Assembly (NCBI GenBank): GCA_009877105.1
Contig: WXFD01000058.1
Location: 205,533-269,532, forward strand
Origin: Bacteroidales bacterium
Lineage (GTDB): Bacteria; Bacteroidota; Bacteroidia; Bacteroidales; VadinHA17
Direction of reading: 5' to 3'
Length of the DNA: 64,000 bases
Part shown: in pieces, positions 45,594 through 54,331 of the stretch
How the letters are laid out: every line of letters starts with the position of its first letter
Numbering within the stretch: position 1 is the first letter of the stretch
The notes under the pieces: model-generated
What the model saw: the letters and a program-made list of their open reading frames with translations, nothing else
What the model was told of the DNA's origin: nothing
Database searches by the model: none
Position numbers and translations under genes: made by a program

Positions 45594-46593
45594 CGGCTTT
45601 TTTGTTTTTAAGGATTCTGAAAACAATATGAACTCCAACAACACCCAGTGTCAGTATAAAAACCACCACGCTTATGCGGTTAAGAAATGTGTTCCTGTTT
45701 GCGCCGATCACATACGACTCATTGAGAATTACGCCGTTCAGGAATCCGTCCTTCCGCTGCTCCTTCGACTGAAATTTATAAAGCGACGACATAAGCAGTG
45801 AGTTACGCGAATGACATTCAGTGCAGTTTTTTACAGCCATCTCCTTCGGGTTGATCTGGTGTGCAACAAGGATGGTGTCATTGACCTGGGTATGGCATTC
45901 AATGCATCTTACGCTTTTAAAGTGCGTAGCCTGGCTCGGCAGCCAGTCGTGCCTGGCAAGAATGTTAATTTCCTCCCTGTCAGACAGTATCTGGAACCGG
46001 TTAAAATTCGAGTGGCAGTCAAGGCAGATATTGTTATCGTAAAGTATCGCCTCTTTCAGGTTACCGCTGTTCCTGACCGAGATTTTATAATCATGCGGCC
46101 CGTGGCACTTCCAGCATGAAAACCCCTCTTCCTCAAGCTTGAAGTGTACGCTGTTCTGATATTCAATCTCAATTTCATCAAAATGGAAATGTGCCCAGTT
46201 TTCATCGCCCCCGTGGCAGTCAATACAGTTGAAACCCTGTTCCATCCTTAATTCCCCGGGATGCGGAAACTCGGTATACATTTCCGAATGGCAGTCGGTG
46301 CAGCTGAAGCTTCGGTGGTTCGACTCATAAAATGCTTTCCTGTCAATTATCCTCTCCTTCGACATCAATGCCCTTACTTTCCTGCCGAGATTGGGATTTT
46401 CATATTCATAACGGTTCTGGCCATGACAGACAAAACACCGTTCATTATCCTCTGCAAATACGGAAATGAATTCAGATGTATCAGCTTCCGCTCCGCCTGT
46501 TAATGCTGCATCAGCTGGGAACCAGGCACCATGGCTTCCGGCCGGCAGCAAGGACAGGAAGGGCACAAGCATCCAGGTCCTCCAGAATTTCAT
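45583..46593 (-). CDS. Heptahaem c-type cytochrome with C-terminal membrane anchor
   Basis: Signal peptide (LVPFLSLLPAGSHG region), then seven CxxCH motifs: CFVCH, CTDCH, CIDCH, CWKCH, CLDCH, CIECH and CTECH. A single membrane helix near the C-terminus (VVVFILTLGVVGVHIVFRIL) ends in a charged tail. The spacing with paired motifs recalls NrfB/octahaem-type cytochromes and those fused to cytochrome b domains. It overlaps the cytochrome b gene by 11 bases, so they are probably a complex: membrane quinone site, b haems, then c haems. No active-site motif for nitrite or tetrathionate reduction is seen. Confidence 0.85.
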   Translation of the reverse strand: MKFWRTWMLVPFLSLLPAGSHGAWFPADAALTGGAEADTSEFISVFAEDNERCFVCHGQNRYEYENPNLGRKVRALMSKERIIDRKAFYESNHRSFSCTDCHSEMYTEFPHPGELRMEQGFNCIDCHGGDENWAHFHFDEIEIEYQNSVHFKLEEEGFSCWKCHGPHDYKISVRNSGNLKEAILYDNNICLDCHSNFNRFQILSDREEINILARHDWLPSQATHFKSVRCIECHTQVNDTILVAHQINPKEMAVKNCTECHSRNSLLMSSLYKFQSKEQRKDGFLNGVILNESYVIGANRNTFLNRISVVVFILTLGVVGVHIVFRILKNKKADES

Positions 46594-46610
46594 TATTTTC
46601 CTGAAATTAT

Positions 46611-47474
46611 TCAGAATCTTACAACTATATTGAATCCTACCAGGTAATCACCTTTTCGGAAATCGTTCGTATTGAATACCAGGTTCCGCTGATAAATGAT
46701 CTGTGAGTAATTGGCAACGAATATCTGGAAATTATGGGTGGCTGTTCCAATCTCCCATCCCAGCGAAAGATTTGGTTTCGGCTGCTCATCAAGCTGCTGC
46801 TTGTTCAGAAGCTGATCATATTCAAAAATAACCGAGTGTGCTCCCTTAACGGCAACTTTTCCTCCGGCCGACAAGCCAAAGTTCAGGTTTTTGTATTTTA
46901 ACTCGTTGGTATACTGGGGAACGGCATTGAAATAAATCACTGAAGGGGCAATCTGAAACGAAAAAACGTCATTGAATTTCCTTGCCACAATGAGCTGGTT
47001 AAAATAGGAGAACCTGTGAATGTCCCTGTAACGCTCAACCGGTCCGAAAGCCTCCTTTTTCTGAAGATCGAGCACAAAATTCCCGTAATACGACATTGAA
47101 ACAGGCATGCTGTTGTCCTCGGTCTGCTGAAGTATAAGATATTTCCACTGAATATCCTGCAATTTATAATCCTTGGTTGTACCCACACCTATCATCAGAC
47201 GCTCCGTCACACCGTAGTTAAGACCCAGCCTTGTGTTGGCCGCACCGTATATCCCATACAGATTATGGTAGTTTTCAATCAGACTGAAGCGGTGATGTAT
47301 CTGAAACTCAAGACTTCCTTTGAAATTCGTTTCAACAGTCTGATTATCTATCAGCAGCCCTGTTCCAAAGGTAAATCTGACCGGTTTTGATTTTTCTTTT
47401 GCTTTTTCTCCTTCCTGGGCCGAAACGGAAACTATGAAGGCAAATAACAGCAGCAATAGGAAAGTCTTTTTCAT
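46611..47474 (-). CDS. DUF5777 outer-membrane beta-barrel-like protein
   Basis: Signal peptide MKKTFLLLLLFAFIVSVSAQ followed by ~265 residues with alternating short amphipathic strands and aromatic-rich ends, closing with FNIVVRF, the terminal aromatic residue typical of outer-membrane barrels. The sequence matches the DUF5777 pattern (TFGTGLLIDNQTVET, LGLNYGVTERLMIGVG). Function unknown. Its place within a cytochrome cluster suggests an outer-membrane channel or sheath for haem proteins, by analogy to porin-cytochrome conduits; this is an inference from context. Confidence 0.75.
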   Translation of the reverse strand: MKKTFLLLLLFAFIVSVSAQEGEKAKEKSKPVRFTFGTGLLIDNQTVETNFKGSLEFQIHHRFSLIENYHNLYGIYGAANTRLGLNYGVTERLMIGVGTTKDYKLQDIQWKYLILQQTEDNSMPVSMSYYGNFVLDLQKKEAFGPVERYRDIHRFSYFNQLIVARKFNDVFSFQIAPSVIYFNAVPQYTNELKYKNLNFGLSAGGKVAVKGAHSVIFEYDQLLNKQQLDEQPKPNLSLGWEIGTATHNFQIFVANYSQIIYQRNLVFNTNDFRKGDYLVGFNIVVRF

Positions 47475-47503
47475 CTTATCGGGTTTTTATGGTTTTCTGG
47501 CTT

Positions 47504-47881
47504 TTAATTATCCTGTGCGCCCTGTTTTATCCAGGTGAGTATCAATTGCTTCTCGATATCAATTGTAAACGAGGCATGGCTTCCTTCAAGCAGTTTCTTA
47601 TATAGTTTGCTCGATTCCGCCGGCTGGGTCACATATCCGCCTTCAGTAAGAGATGCATAGGAGTTTCCTTCCCTGAGGTCGGGATTCCGGGCTCCCTTGT
47701 GACAGGTAATACAATTGTTGGTAAAAATTGGTTGTATCTGGGTCTGGAAAAGAACAGGCTCATCCGGATTTACCGTTTCAATCAGGTAGGCATACTTCTC
47801 GCATGATGCCATGAATACAGCTCCTGAAAGAAATAATACCTTTATCAGGCTGGGTAATGATATTAGAGCTTTTAATTTCAT
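47504..47881 (-). CDS. Monohaem cytochrome c lipoprotein
   Basis: Lipoprotein signal with lipobox FMASC, followed by PVLFQTQIQPIFTNNCITCHKGARNPDLRE. This is the single CxxCH motif, in the pattern of small planctomycete-type/surface cytochromes. The rest is a short helical domain. Start ATG 47881 gives a lipoprotein signal of normal length; the longer frame to 47941 does not. It is the first gene of the minus-strand cytochrome run, and an Fnr-like sequence lies 110 bases upstream. Confidence 0.8.
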   Translation of the reverse strand: MKLKALISLPSLIKVLFLSGAVFMASCEKYAYLIETVNPDEPVLFQTQIQPIFTNNCITCHKGARNPDLREGNSYASLTEGGYVTQPAESSKLYKKLLEGSHASFTIDIEKQLILTWIKQGAQDN

Positions 47882-47990
47882 CTCTCGGCTTTTGTTAATT
47901 ATTTCACAAATATATCCCAGATTACATACCAATCGCAACATGGATACTGCATTTTTAACTTTAATTAAATGTTCTTTATCACATGTTGTT

Positions 47991-48004
47991 TTGATCTAAG
48001 TCAT
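47991..48004. promoter_or_regulatory. Weak Crp/Fnr-type site TTGATCTAAGTCAT
   Basis: Eight of ten defined positions fit TTGAT-N4-ATCAA, and the inner TTGATCTAA form is common in Fnr/Dnr sites. It lies upstream of the first gene of the minus-strand cytochrome run (start 47881). Confidence 0.4.
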
Positions 48005-48137
48005 CAGTAAATATGATAAATATCAACTACATTACCGTTCATTAACATATATCCCGGTAAAAACCAACCTGAGGGAACAATCCGTTTCCGGGGATTTGTT
48101 TAACAACACCCGGCCTGCAAATTCCGGATCGCAAGGT

Positions 48138-49919
48138 TTAAAACTTGTACATATTATCGGCAATAAGCTTGTCGGCGATTCTTCTTCTGGAGTTCTTTAT
48201 GTTGATGCCTTCAACTTCAGAAAGCAGCTCCACTGCCTTTATCAATCCGGGAACCGATTCCTTCAAATCAATTGAATAAACGGCATCGGCTGCCGATTTC
48301 CTGATTTTCCCGGCAGTGTCGTATATATTCACATCAAGAATATCCCGGTACTCAGTTACCATTCCCCTGCGATTTTCCAGCTTTTCGATCCTCAATGCAA
48401 GCGATTCGGAAAGATACGCTTCCATCATCATGTCGGTGATATTGTTCATGACCTCCTGCTCAGTCACGAGGTTTTTCCCGAATTGTTTCGTTGCAGCATG
48501 CATACAGAGCAGGATGATTTTCTTGAAATTTTTCAGATATCTGTATTTTTCAGCGAAATAGCCTTCACCTGCAGGCTTTTCACTGGTCAGGCTTTCAAGT
48601 CCGGCAAACAGTTTTTCTGCTTCGCCGAAAAGATCAAAATCGCCTTTCATGGCTCTTTTCATTGCAGTATCGGCTACCAGCAGCCTGTTTATTTCATTTG
48701 TCCCTTCAAAGATCCTGTTTATCCTTGAATCGCGGTAACCCCTTTCCACATCCATTTCGGAAGAATACCCCATTCCGCCATGGATCTGGACAGCCTCATC
48801 GGCAATATAGTCGAGCATTTCCGATCCCACCACCTTCAGCAGTGCAGCTTCAACAGCATAATGGCTGATGGCTTCTATGGATGCCCTTCCCTTGTCGCCG
48901 TATTCTGATTTAAGCTTTTCCATCAGAATGTCGATATCACTGCTGACCCTGTATACTGCCGATTCTGAAGCGAAAAGTCGTATAACCTGTTCTGCAAGCT
49001 TATGCTTTATTGCTCCGAATGTTGAGATCTGAACCCCGAACTGCTTTCGCTCGTTGGCATATTTCACGGAATCGGTTATAGCTTTTTTTGCAGCCCCGAT
49101 AACGTTGGCTCCAAGCTTGATCCTGCCCATGTGAAGAATGCTGAGCGCGATCCTGAAGCCTTCTCCCCTTTTTCCCAGGAGGTTCTCAACCGGAACCATG
49201 ACATCATTGAAATATATCTGTGCGGTCGACGATCCCTTTATTCCCATTTTATGTTCATCCGGTCCGATTACCACTCCGGGTGAGTCAGCATCAATGATGA
49301 AAGCACTTAAAACACGGTCGTTGTCGATCTTGGCGAAAACAACAAGGGTGTCTGCGAAACCGGCATTTGTGATCCACATTTTCTGACCGTTGATAATATA
49401 ATGCCTGCCATCATCGGAAAGCCTTGCACTGGTCTTTCCGGAATTTGCATCGCTCCCGGCCCCGGGTTCGGTCAGGCAGTAAGCGCCTATAAGTTCGCCG
49501 GTTGCAAGCCTGGTGACATAACGCTGCCGCTGGTCCTCATTTCCGTAATACATTATGGGCAGGGTTCCGATGCCGCAGTGAGCCATATATGCAACCGAGA
49601 ATGAATAACCTGCGCCTGTGGTCTCAGCCACCAGCATCTGGGTAACAAACGACTGACCAAACCCTCCGTATTCTTCCGGAATGGAAATTCCCATCATCCC
49701 GAGGTCTCCAGATTTTTTCAGAATTGACTTCATCAGTTCACGGTCGCCCTTTTCAACAGCCTGAAGATTCGGAAATACCTCAGATTCGAGAAAATCACTG
49801 CAGGTCGCGGCAATCATTCTCTGTTCCTCGTCAAACTCCTCGGGTATGAAAATATCCTTGTTTTCAACTTCCCTTACAAGGAATTCTCCGCTTTTAATAA
49901 TATTCCTGGTTTCCATCAT
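48138..49919 (-). CDS. Acyl-CoA dehydrogenase (long form)
   Basis: FAD enzyme that makes the 2,3-double bond of acyl-CoA and passes electrons to ETF. The usual domains are present: N-terminal helical, middle beta (CLTEPGAGSDANS, GQKMWITNAGFAD), and C-terminal helical domain with catalytic Glu in RINRIFEGTNEI and the IHGGMGY motif. At 593 aa it has a ~150-residue C-terminal extension, as in VLCAD-type enzymes. It is last in the minus-strand unit etfB-etfA-EMO-acd, the complete path from acyl-CoA to menaquinone. Two ATGs are adjacent at the start. Confidence 0.94.
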   Translation of the reverse strand: MMETRNIIKSGEFLVREVENKDIFIPEEFDEEQRMIAATCSDFLESEVFPNLQAVEKGDRELMKSILKKSGDLGMMGISIPEEYGGFGQSFVTQMLVAETTGAGYSFSVAYMAHCGIGTLPIMYYGNEDQRQRYVTRLATGELIGAYCLTEPGAGSDANSGKTSARLSDDGRHYIINGQKMWITNAGFADTLVVFAKIDNDRVLSAFIIDADSPGVVIGPDEHKMGIKGSSTAQIYFNDVMVPVENLLGKRGEGFRIALSILHMGRIKLGANVIGAAKKAITDSVKYANERKQFGVQISTFGAIKHKLAEQVIRLFASESAVYRVSSDIDILMEKLKSEYGDKGRASIEAISHYAVEAALLKVVGSEMLDYIADEAVQIHGGMGYSSEMDVERGYRDSRINRIFEGTNEINRLLVADTAMKRAMKGDFDLFGEAEKLFAGLESLTSEKPAGEGYFAEKYRYLKNFKKIILLCMHAATKQFGKNLVTEQEVMNNITDMMMEAYLSESLALRIEKLENRRGMVTEYRDILDVNIYDTAGKIRKSAADAVYSIDLKESVPGLIKAVELLSEVEGINIKNSRRRIADKLIADNMYKF

Positions 49920-49950
49920 TGTATCTTTGGTTTTTTATTTAATTCCGTCA

Positions 49951-52026
49951 TCAAAGCGATCCGGCAATCAGTTCAGCAATATCCATATTCCTGACCTCTT
50001 CCTCCCGGTTTTTGTATTTCAGACCGTCGGTCAGCATTGTCATGCAGAAAGGGCAGGCCGTGGCAATGATCTCTGCGCCGGTTTCAAGTGCATCTGCAGT
50101 GCGCCTTATAAAAATTTCCTGATCCCCTTTCTCCGCCTCCTTGAACATTTGTGCACCTCCCGCACCGCAGCATAAGGCAAAACTCCCGTGACTCTTCATC
50201 TCTGCCAGATCACCCGTAACGGCTTTCAGCAGGGCACGCGGCTCTGAATAAATTTCATTTGCCCTGCCAAGGTAACAGGGATCGTGATAGGTGATCCTGA
50301 CATCCTTCAACGAGCTTCCCGATAATCGGAGCGACCCGTCCCTCAGCCTGTCATTCAGAAAGCTGACATGGCTTATCGTTTCAAAATCCCCTCCCAGGCC
50401 GGGATATTCATTCTTAAATATATTGAAACAGTGCGGGCAGGTTGTTATGATCTTCCTGACCCCGTATTTCTGCAGGAGATCAATAACCTGGAATGCCTGC
50501 ATCTGGAACAGCAACTCATTTCCAGCCCGTTTGGCCGGATCGCCTGTGCAGGTCTCCTCCTTGCCCAGCACGGCATAGCTCACTCCGATATGGTTCAGTA
50601 TTTCGGCAAAAGCTCTTACAACCTTCCTGTACCTGTCATCGAATGCGCCCGCACAGCCGACCCAGAATAAATATTCGGGCTTTTCTCCCCGGCCTGCCAG
50701 CTCAGACAGAACCGGGACCCGGAATTTCAGATCCCTGGTCCAGTTCAGCCGGTCATCTGCAGGATACTGCCACGGAGCTCCGTTATTTTCAATATAGCTG
50801 AACATGCTCTTAAGCTCCCCTGGAGCAGATGCCTCTTCAAGTACCAGGTACCGCCTCATGTCAACTATCAGGGAAGGATGATTGATGTTGATGGGGCACT
50901 CCCTGGCACAGGCATTGCATGTGGTGCATGCCCATAATTCTTCTTCGGAAACATAGTTTCCCAGAAGCGACCTGCCGTCATCGAATCCCCTGCCCTCCCT
51001 CACCATTCCTGGACCTTTTTCCTTCATCCTTGCACGCAGGTCCATCATTATCTTGCGGGGTGAAAGCTTTTTACCCGTAATATTCGCAGGGCAAACCTCA
51101 GTACATCTCCCGCACTCGGTACATGACAGCGAATCAAAGTAATTCTTCCATGTAACATCTTCTGCATCCTTCACCCCAAATCTCCCGGGCGAGGTGTCTG
51201 CCGCCGGAGCATAGGCCGTCCCCGGATCCATCATAAGCCTGACCTCCCTGGTAATGCTTTCCATGTTCTCCAGCTTCCCGAGCGGGTCGAGTCTTGAAAG
51301 AAAAACATTCGGTACCGACATGAACACATGAAAGTGTTTTGAGTATGGCAGGTAGTTGGCAAACACGAAAATGAGGAGAATGTGAGTCCACCACGATATC
51401 TCGTGCATCATCAAAAAATCCCTGACGGAAAATCCCTGCATCATTCCTGCCAGGATGCTGCTGACCGGAAAAATACCGTAAATCTCCCTTCCTTCTGAAT
51501 GATTGTACCCGACATACCCTGTATTCATCGTAAGCAGCGAGATCATAAGCAGCAGAATCAGCGTAAGAGAGATATTGGCATCAATATGAGATTTACTCTT
51601 CATCTCCACCCCTTCGAATCTCCTGACCCTGAAGAACAGGCGCCTGGCAAGGAAGACAATTATTGAGATTGCCACCAGGACGGCAAAAATATCACCCGAA
51701 GCAATAATGAAATCATAAACAGGGCCCAGGAATCTGAGGGCACGTTCTGTCCCCGAAAGACCATCGATCACCATTTCAATGCTTCCAAAGAGAATTATGC
51801 AGAAGCCCCAGAAAACAAGAGCATGAAATAATCCCAGGATCGGTTTTCTGAAAATCCTTGACTGGCCGAATGCCACTTTCATCATGAGGCTGAATCGCTT
51901 CCCGAAATCACGCACGGGGAATGCCGGACGCGTAAAACGGAAGAAGCGTACAATTCTTACTATCGTGAAATAAAACACTCCCAGTGTGATCAGGAGTGTC
52001 AGGGCAAAAATAATCTGTCGGGTCAT
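49951..52026 (-). CDS. ETF:menaquinone oxidoreductase-type Fe-S/cytochrome b protein
   Basis: Membrane protein that would pass electrons from ETF to menaquinone. The N-terminal ~240 residues have about six membrane segments like the NarI-type cytochrome b (His in GLFHALVFWGF and MHEISWWTH). Two [4Fe-4S] motifs follow (CTECGRCTEVCP, CTTCNACARECP), then two CCG domains with TCPHCFNIF, DPCYLGR, LCCGAGG and ACPFCM. This is the architecture of the DUF224 family assigned as EMO in syntrophic fatty-acid oxidisers. It lies 31 bases before the acyl-CoA dehydrogenase gene. 691 aa. Confidence 0.9.
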   Translation of the reverse strand: MTRQIIFALTLLITLGVFYFTIVRIVRFFRFTRPAFPVRDFGKRFSLMMKVAFGQSRIFRKPILGLFHALVFWGFCIILFGSIEMVIDGLSGTERALRFLGPVYDFIIASGDIFAVLVAISIIVFLARRLFFRVRRFEGVEMKSKSHIDANISLTLILLLMISLLTMNTGYVGYNHSEGREIYGIFPVSSILAGMMQGFSVRDFLMMHEISWWTHILLIFVFANYLPYSKHFHVFMSVPNVFLSRLDPLGKLENMESITREVRLMMDPGTAYAPAADTSPGRFGVKDAEDVTWKNYFDSLSCTECGRCTEVCPANITGKKLSPRKIMMDLRARMKEKGPGMVREGRGFDDGRSLLGNYVSEEELWACTTCNACARECPININHPSLIVDMRRYLVLEEASAPGELKSMFSYIENNGAPWQYPADDRLNWTRDLKFRVPVLSELAGRGEKPEYLFWVGCAGAFDDRYRKVVRAFAEILNHIGVSYAVLGKEETCTGDPAKRAGNELLFQMQAFQVIDLLQKYGVRKIITTCPHCFNIFKNEYPGLGGDFETISHVSFLNDRLRDGSLRLSGSSLKDVRITYHDPCYLGRANEIYSEPRALLKAVTGDLAEMKSHGSFALCCGAGGAQMFKEAEKGDQEIFIRRTADALETGAEIIATACPFCMTMLTDGLKYKNREEEVRNMDIAELIAGSL

Positions 52027-52288
52027 TGATCAGGTATTTTGTATTTTCAGGTTATTGTCAGTATTCCCTTGAATTCAATTAGGCGGACCTGGATTGAAAG
52101 TTACGGAGAGGACACAACTGAAATGACTGTCATCGGATAATTGCTTCAGGAACTTAAATTCAGATAGTTTTTTCCTGTACCGGATTCCCCGGCAGGACTC
52201 CCTGCTTAACAGGACCCGTTTCAGCAACTCCGCGGTTTTCGGCAGATTCCTTGTGCATTTCAGTGGCAAATCCTCAGGAAGCTCAGAA

Positions 52289-53260
52289 TCAGTGTTTACG
52301 GATATTCCTGACAGTTTCAACCAGTTTCGGCAGCACTTTCATGGCATCCCCGACTATTCCATATTGTGCAGTTTCAAAAATCGGGGCATCCTTGTCGGTA
52401 TTAATGGCAACGATGTACTTTGAAGCGCTCACTCCTGCCAGATGCTGGGTGGCACCCGAAATGCCAACCGCAATATACAGGTTTGGTGCAATGATCTTCC
52501 CGGTTTGCCCGGTATGTTCTTCGTGGGGTCTCCATCCTTCATCTGAGACAGGCCGCGAGCAGGCTGTTGCGCCTCCCAGGAGGGTGGCAAGTTCAACAAG
52601 CGGACCCCAGTTATCCGGCGACCTCATGCCCCTGCCCCCGGAAACCACGATATCAGCATCGGTAAGCACTATCCTGCCTGTTTGTTTTTGGGTTTCCAGT
52701 ATACTTGCCTTAACGGACGATCCGTCAATGGAGACCTCCATTTCCTCCGGTATGGCTCCTGTAGGTCTGCTGGCCGGTTCAAACGAATTCTGCGCCAGTG
52801 TAATGACTTTGTACGGGGTCTTAATTACAACATGTGCAAAAGCATTTCCCGAGAAAGCACGCTTACGAACCACAAACGGCTCCACACCTGAAGGAAGACC
52901 GTTAACTCCCGAAGCCATCCCGGCCTTTAGCCTGACTGCAACCCTGGGGGCCAGGGCTTTCCCGGTATTATTGTTGGAAAACAGGATGACCCCTGAGTTT
53001 TCTTTTCGTGCAACTTCAGAAATTATCGTTGCATATGCCCGGTTATCAAGGAAAGACAATTGCGGGCATGTGATATTCAATATCCTGTCTGCACCAAACT
53101 CACCCAGTTTTTTCAGCTCATCCCCTTCCGCTTTACCGATTGTGACTGCAGTCACACTGGTATTTAACATACCGGCCAGGGAGGAGGCATATGATACCAA
53201 TTCAAATGACAGTCTCTTGAATTTACCGTCCCAGTTTTCCGTAAAAACTAATACTGACAT
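52289..53260 (-). CDS. etfA: Electron transfer flavoprotein alpha subunit
   Basis: Carries the FAD of the ETF heterodimer. The C-terminal FAD domain has SRPVSDEGWRPHEEHTGQTG (phosphate-binding), PNLYIAVGISGATQHLAG and INTDKDAPIFETAQYGIVGD, all diagnostic of EtfA. 323 aa is normal. It is 19 bases after etfB. The 262-base gap to the next gene contains no supported gene; an 81-codon frame at 52075-52320 overlaps the etfA end in another frame and has no recognisable features. Confidence 0.96.
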   Translation of the reverse strand: MSVLVFTENWDGKFKRLSFELVSYASSLAGMLNTSVTAVTIGKAEGDELKKLGEFGADRILNITCPQLSFLDNRAYATIISEVARKENSGVILFSNNNTGKALAPRVAVRLKAGMASGVNGLPSGVEPFVVRKRAFSGNAFAHVVIKTPYKVITLAQNSFEPASRPTGAIPEEMEVSIDGSSVKASILETQKQTGRIVLTDADIVVSGGRGMRSPDNWGPLVELATLLGGATACSRPVSDEGWRPHEEHTGQTGKIIAPNLYIAVGISGATQHLAGVSASKYIVAINTDKDAPIFETAQYGIVGDAMKVLPKLVETVRNIRKH

Positions 53261-53279
53261 GTTTTTCTGGTTTTATTTT

Positions 53280-54029
53280 TCAGATCACTTTGGCTTCATT
53301 CTGAAGAAGATCAATAAGCTCAGCCGGATTCTCCGGATCAACAAATTTGCAGGCGGCACGCGGCTGCGGCTTTTCAAAAGCATCAATCTCAGTCAATGCC
53401 TCAACCTGAACAGGTTCAAATACCCTTATTTGTTTTGAACGGGCCGACATTATACCCCGCATCGAGGCAATCCGGGGTTCTTTTGCAATTCCCTTCTGTA
53501 CCACTGCAACAAACGGGCACTCTGTAGCAATGATCTCCTTTCCGCCGTCAATTTCCCTTGTTAGTACGGGAGCTCCGCCCTCAATCATAATTGCCGAGAC
53601 CGATGAGAATGAAGGGATATCCAGAAATTCGGCTGTCATTCCTCCTACTTCCGAACCATTGTAATCGCTTGACTCAATGCCGCACAAAATTATGTCATAT
53701 TTTTCCCTGTTCACTATTTCAGCAATCTGCCCTGCAACGAAATATGCGTCGGATGGTTCTGCATTCACTCTTACTGCGTCATCAGCACCTATTGCAAGGG
53801 CTTTCCTGATGGTGGGCTCGGATCCGGCTCCTCCGACGTGTAATACGGTTACCGATTTCACTCCGCTTTTCGGATCATCTTTAAGCTCAAGTGCGCGGGT
53901 AAGCGACAGTTCATCCCATGGATTTATCACCCATTGAATACCAGTGGTATCCAGGAATTTGTTGTCTCCGGTAAACTTTATTTTTGTGGTGGTGTCCGGC
54001 ACATTGCTTATACAAACCAGGATTTTCAT
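53280..54029 (-). CDS. etfB: Electron transfer flavoprotein beta subunit
   Basis: Binds the second cofactor of ETF (AMP or FAD). The N-terminus MKILVCISNVPDTTTKIKF and the motif ALAIGADDAVRV are typical, followed by the adenine-nucleotide-binding region (ILCGIESSDYNGSEVGGMTAEFL). 249 aa. It is first in the unit etfB-etfA-EMO-acd. A near-perfect Bacteroidota promoter precedes it (TTTG 54123-54120, 19-base spacer, TATATTTG 54100-54093). Confidence 0.96.
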   Translation of the reverse strand: MKILVCISNVPDTTTKIKFTGDNKFLDTTGIQWVINPWDELSLTRALELKDDPKSGVKSVTVLHVGGAGSEPTIRKALAIGADDAVRVNAEPSDAYFVAGQIAEIVNREKYDIILCGIESSDYNGSEVGGMTAEFLDIPSFSSVSAIMIEGGAPVLTREIDGGKEIIATECPFVAVVQKGIAKEPRIASMRGIMSARSKQIRVFEPVQVEALTEIDAFEKPQPRAACKFVDPENPAELIDLLQNEAKVI

Positions 54030-54331
54030 TGCTAACAGGTTTTAGATTTTATTGATACACTTAGGTTTGTCAAAGTTTAGCGTTCGAGGCGGCAAATATA
54101 ATAATTTAACCTTCATAATCAAATCGCGGAACGGACTATTATTCGCATGGTCGAAATACAGCTGTATGTTAATTAATTAATGATCTGTCAATTAAGTCAC
54201 TGAAAATCTGTCTTCCGAACTGCCGTTCGAAACAATAACAAATTAGCATTAAGAATAATTACGGAATGGCTCGATCAAATACAATTTTTAAGATTAACTT
54301 CGCACGCCGGTAATTTCTCTGTTTAACCCCT
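54030..54331. other. Intergenic region between etfB and the DMT transporter gene
   Basis: 302 bases with no gene. The left third holds the etfB promoter. The rest is AT-rich (including TTAATTAATTAATGA near 54170) and must hold the promoter of the divergent transporter gene, which I cannot place with confidence. Confidence 0.6.
54093..54123 (-). promoter_or_regulatory. Bacteroidota-type promoter of etfBA operon
   Basis: On the minus strand TTTG (54123-54120), a 19-base spacer and TATATTTG (54100-54093) match TTTG-N19-21-TAnnTTTG exactly. Transcription would start near 54086, giving a 5' leader of about 57 bases. Confidence 0.65.

Noticed and set aside
52075..52320. 81-codon frame between etfA and the EMO gene
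   Set aside because: It overlaps the end of etfA in another frame, has no recognisable domain, signal or ribosome site, and lies in a simple intergenic gap.
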